NCBI GenBank assembly: GCA_035294325.1
Contig: DATGLE010000052.1
Coordinates: forward strand, 1-13,956
Length of the DNA stretch: 13,956 bases
Reading direction: 5' to 3'
Origin: DATGLE01 sp035294325
Lineage (GTDB): Bacteria > Chloroflexota > Ktedonobacteria > Ktedonobacterales > Ktedonobacteraceae
Shown here: one piece after another, positions 13,888 through 13,956 of the stretch
How positions within the stretch are numbered: position 1 is the first letter of the stretch
Layout: each line of letters opens with the position of its first letter
Made by a program: the position numbers and the translations under genes
Notes under the pieces: generated by a model
What the model saw: only the letters and a program-made list of their open reading frames with translations
What the model was told of the DNA's origin: nothing
The model's database searches: none

Positions 13888-13898
13888 TGTGCTATAGT
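13888..13898 (+). promoter_or_regulatory. Candidate extended -10 promoter near the right edge
   Basis: TGTGCTATAGT contains TG-C-TATAGT, an extended -10. It is identical over 11 bases to the candidate promoter of the thi operon (minus strand, 4147-4137). The -35 region is weak. It would drive a plus-strand gene beginning beyond 13956. Confidence 0.35.
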
Positions 13899-13956
13899 GT
13901 AGCATATCGCCATTATTCAGCTATGTTTTAAGGTAAGAAGTCAGAGCAACAGTGCA

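Overview
The window looks like a chromosomal segment from a GC-rich, soil-type bacterium. A Ktedonobacteria-like member of Chloroflexota is my best guess. I infer this from the gene mix (DesK/NarL-type two-component pair, VC0807-family membrane protein, AidB-like acyl-CoA dehydrogenase, P450, VOC/ArsR/SRPBCC cassette), the strong Shine-Dalgarno sites, the N-terminally anchored rather than lipobox-bearing binding protein, and the many palindromic repeats between genes. No rRNA or tRNA is present to confirm it.

Layout. (1) 1-567, plus strand: the 3' end of an unrecognised gene. (2) 1053-4166, minus strand: a TPP-riboswitch-controlled ABC importer, read as extended -10 promoter, aptamer, terminator, ATPase (thiZ-like), permease (thiX-like), binding protein (thiY-like). 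This is most likely an importer of a thiamin pyrimidine precursor. (3) 4349-5765, plus strand: a three-gene operon of VOC protein, ArsR-type regulator and SRPBCC protein, with genes abutting exactly and a consensus sigma70-type promoter overlapped by an inverted repeat. (4) 6428-8218, minus strand: AidB-like acyl-CoA dehydrogenase. (5) 8465-10476, minus strand: histidine kinase and LuxR-type response regulator, overlapping by 4 bp. (6) 10828-12981, plus strand: a VC0807-like membrane protein followed by a cytochrome P450. (7) 12980-13956: a repeat-rich tail with a six-unit tandem array, a palindromic element, a predicted 58-residue two-helix membrane protein on the minus strand, and a MITE-like insertion with perfect terminal inverted repeats and a 9-bp target duplication.

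The most unusual feature is a family of five dispersed elements (called A-E here; near 3788, 6301, 10697, 936 and 13305). In these elements a long, perfect or near-perfect palindrome, different in sequence in every copy, sits beside conserved short GC-rich hairpins. Copy A lies inside the leader RNA of the thiamin operon, between the riboswitch and the start codon. In the same leader, two perfect 10-base complementarities suggest how the riboswitch acts: one between the aptamer and the terminator, the other between the aptamer's base and the Shine-Dalgarno sequence.

All functional calls are from motif reading by eye. No database search was run.
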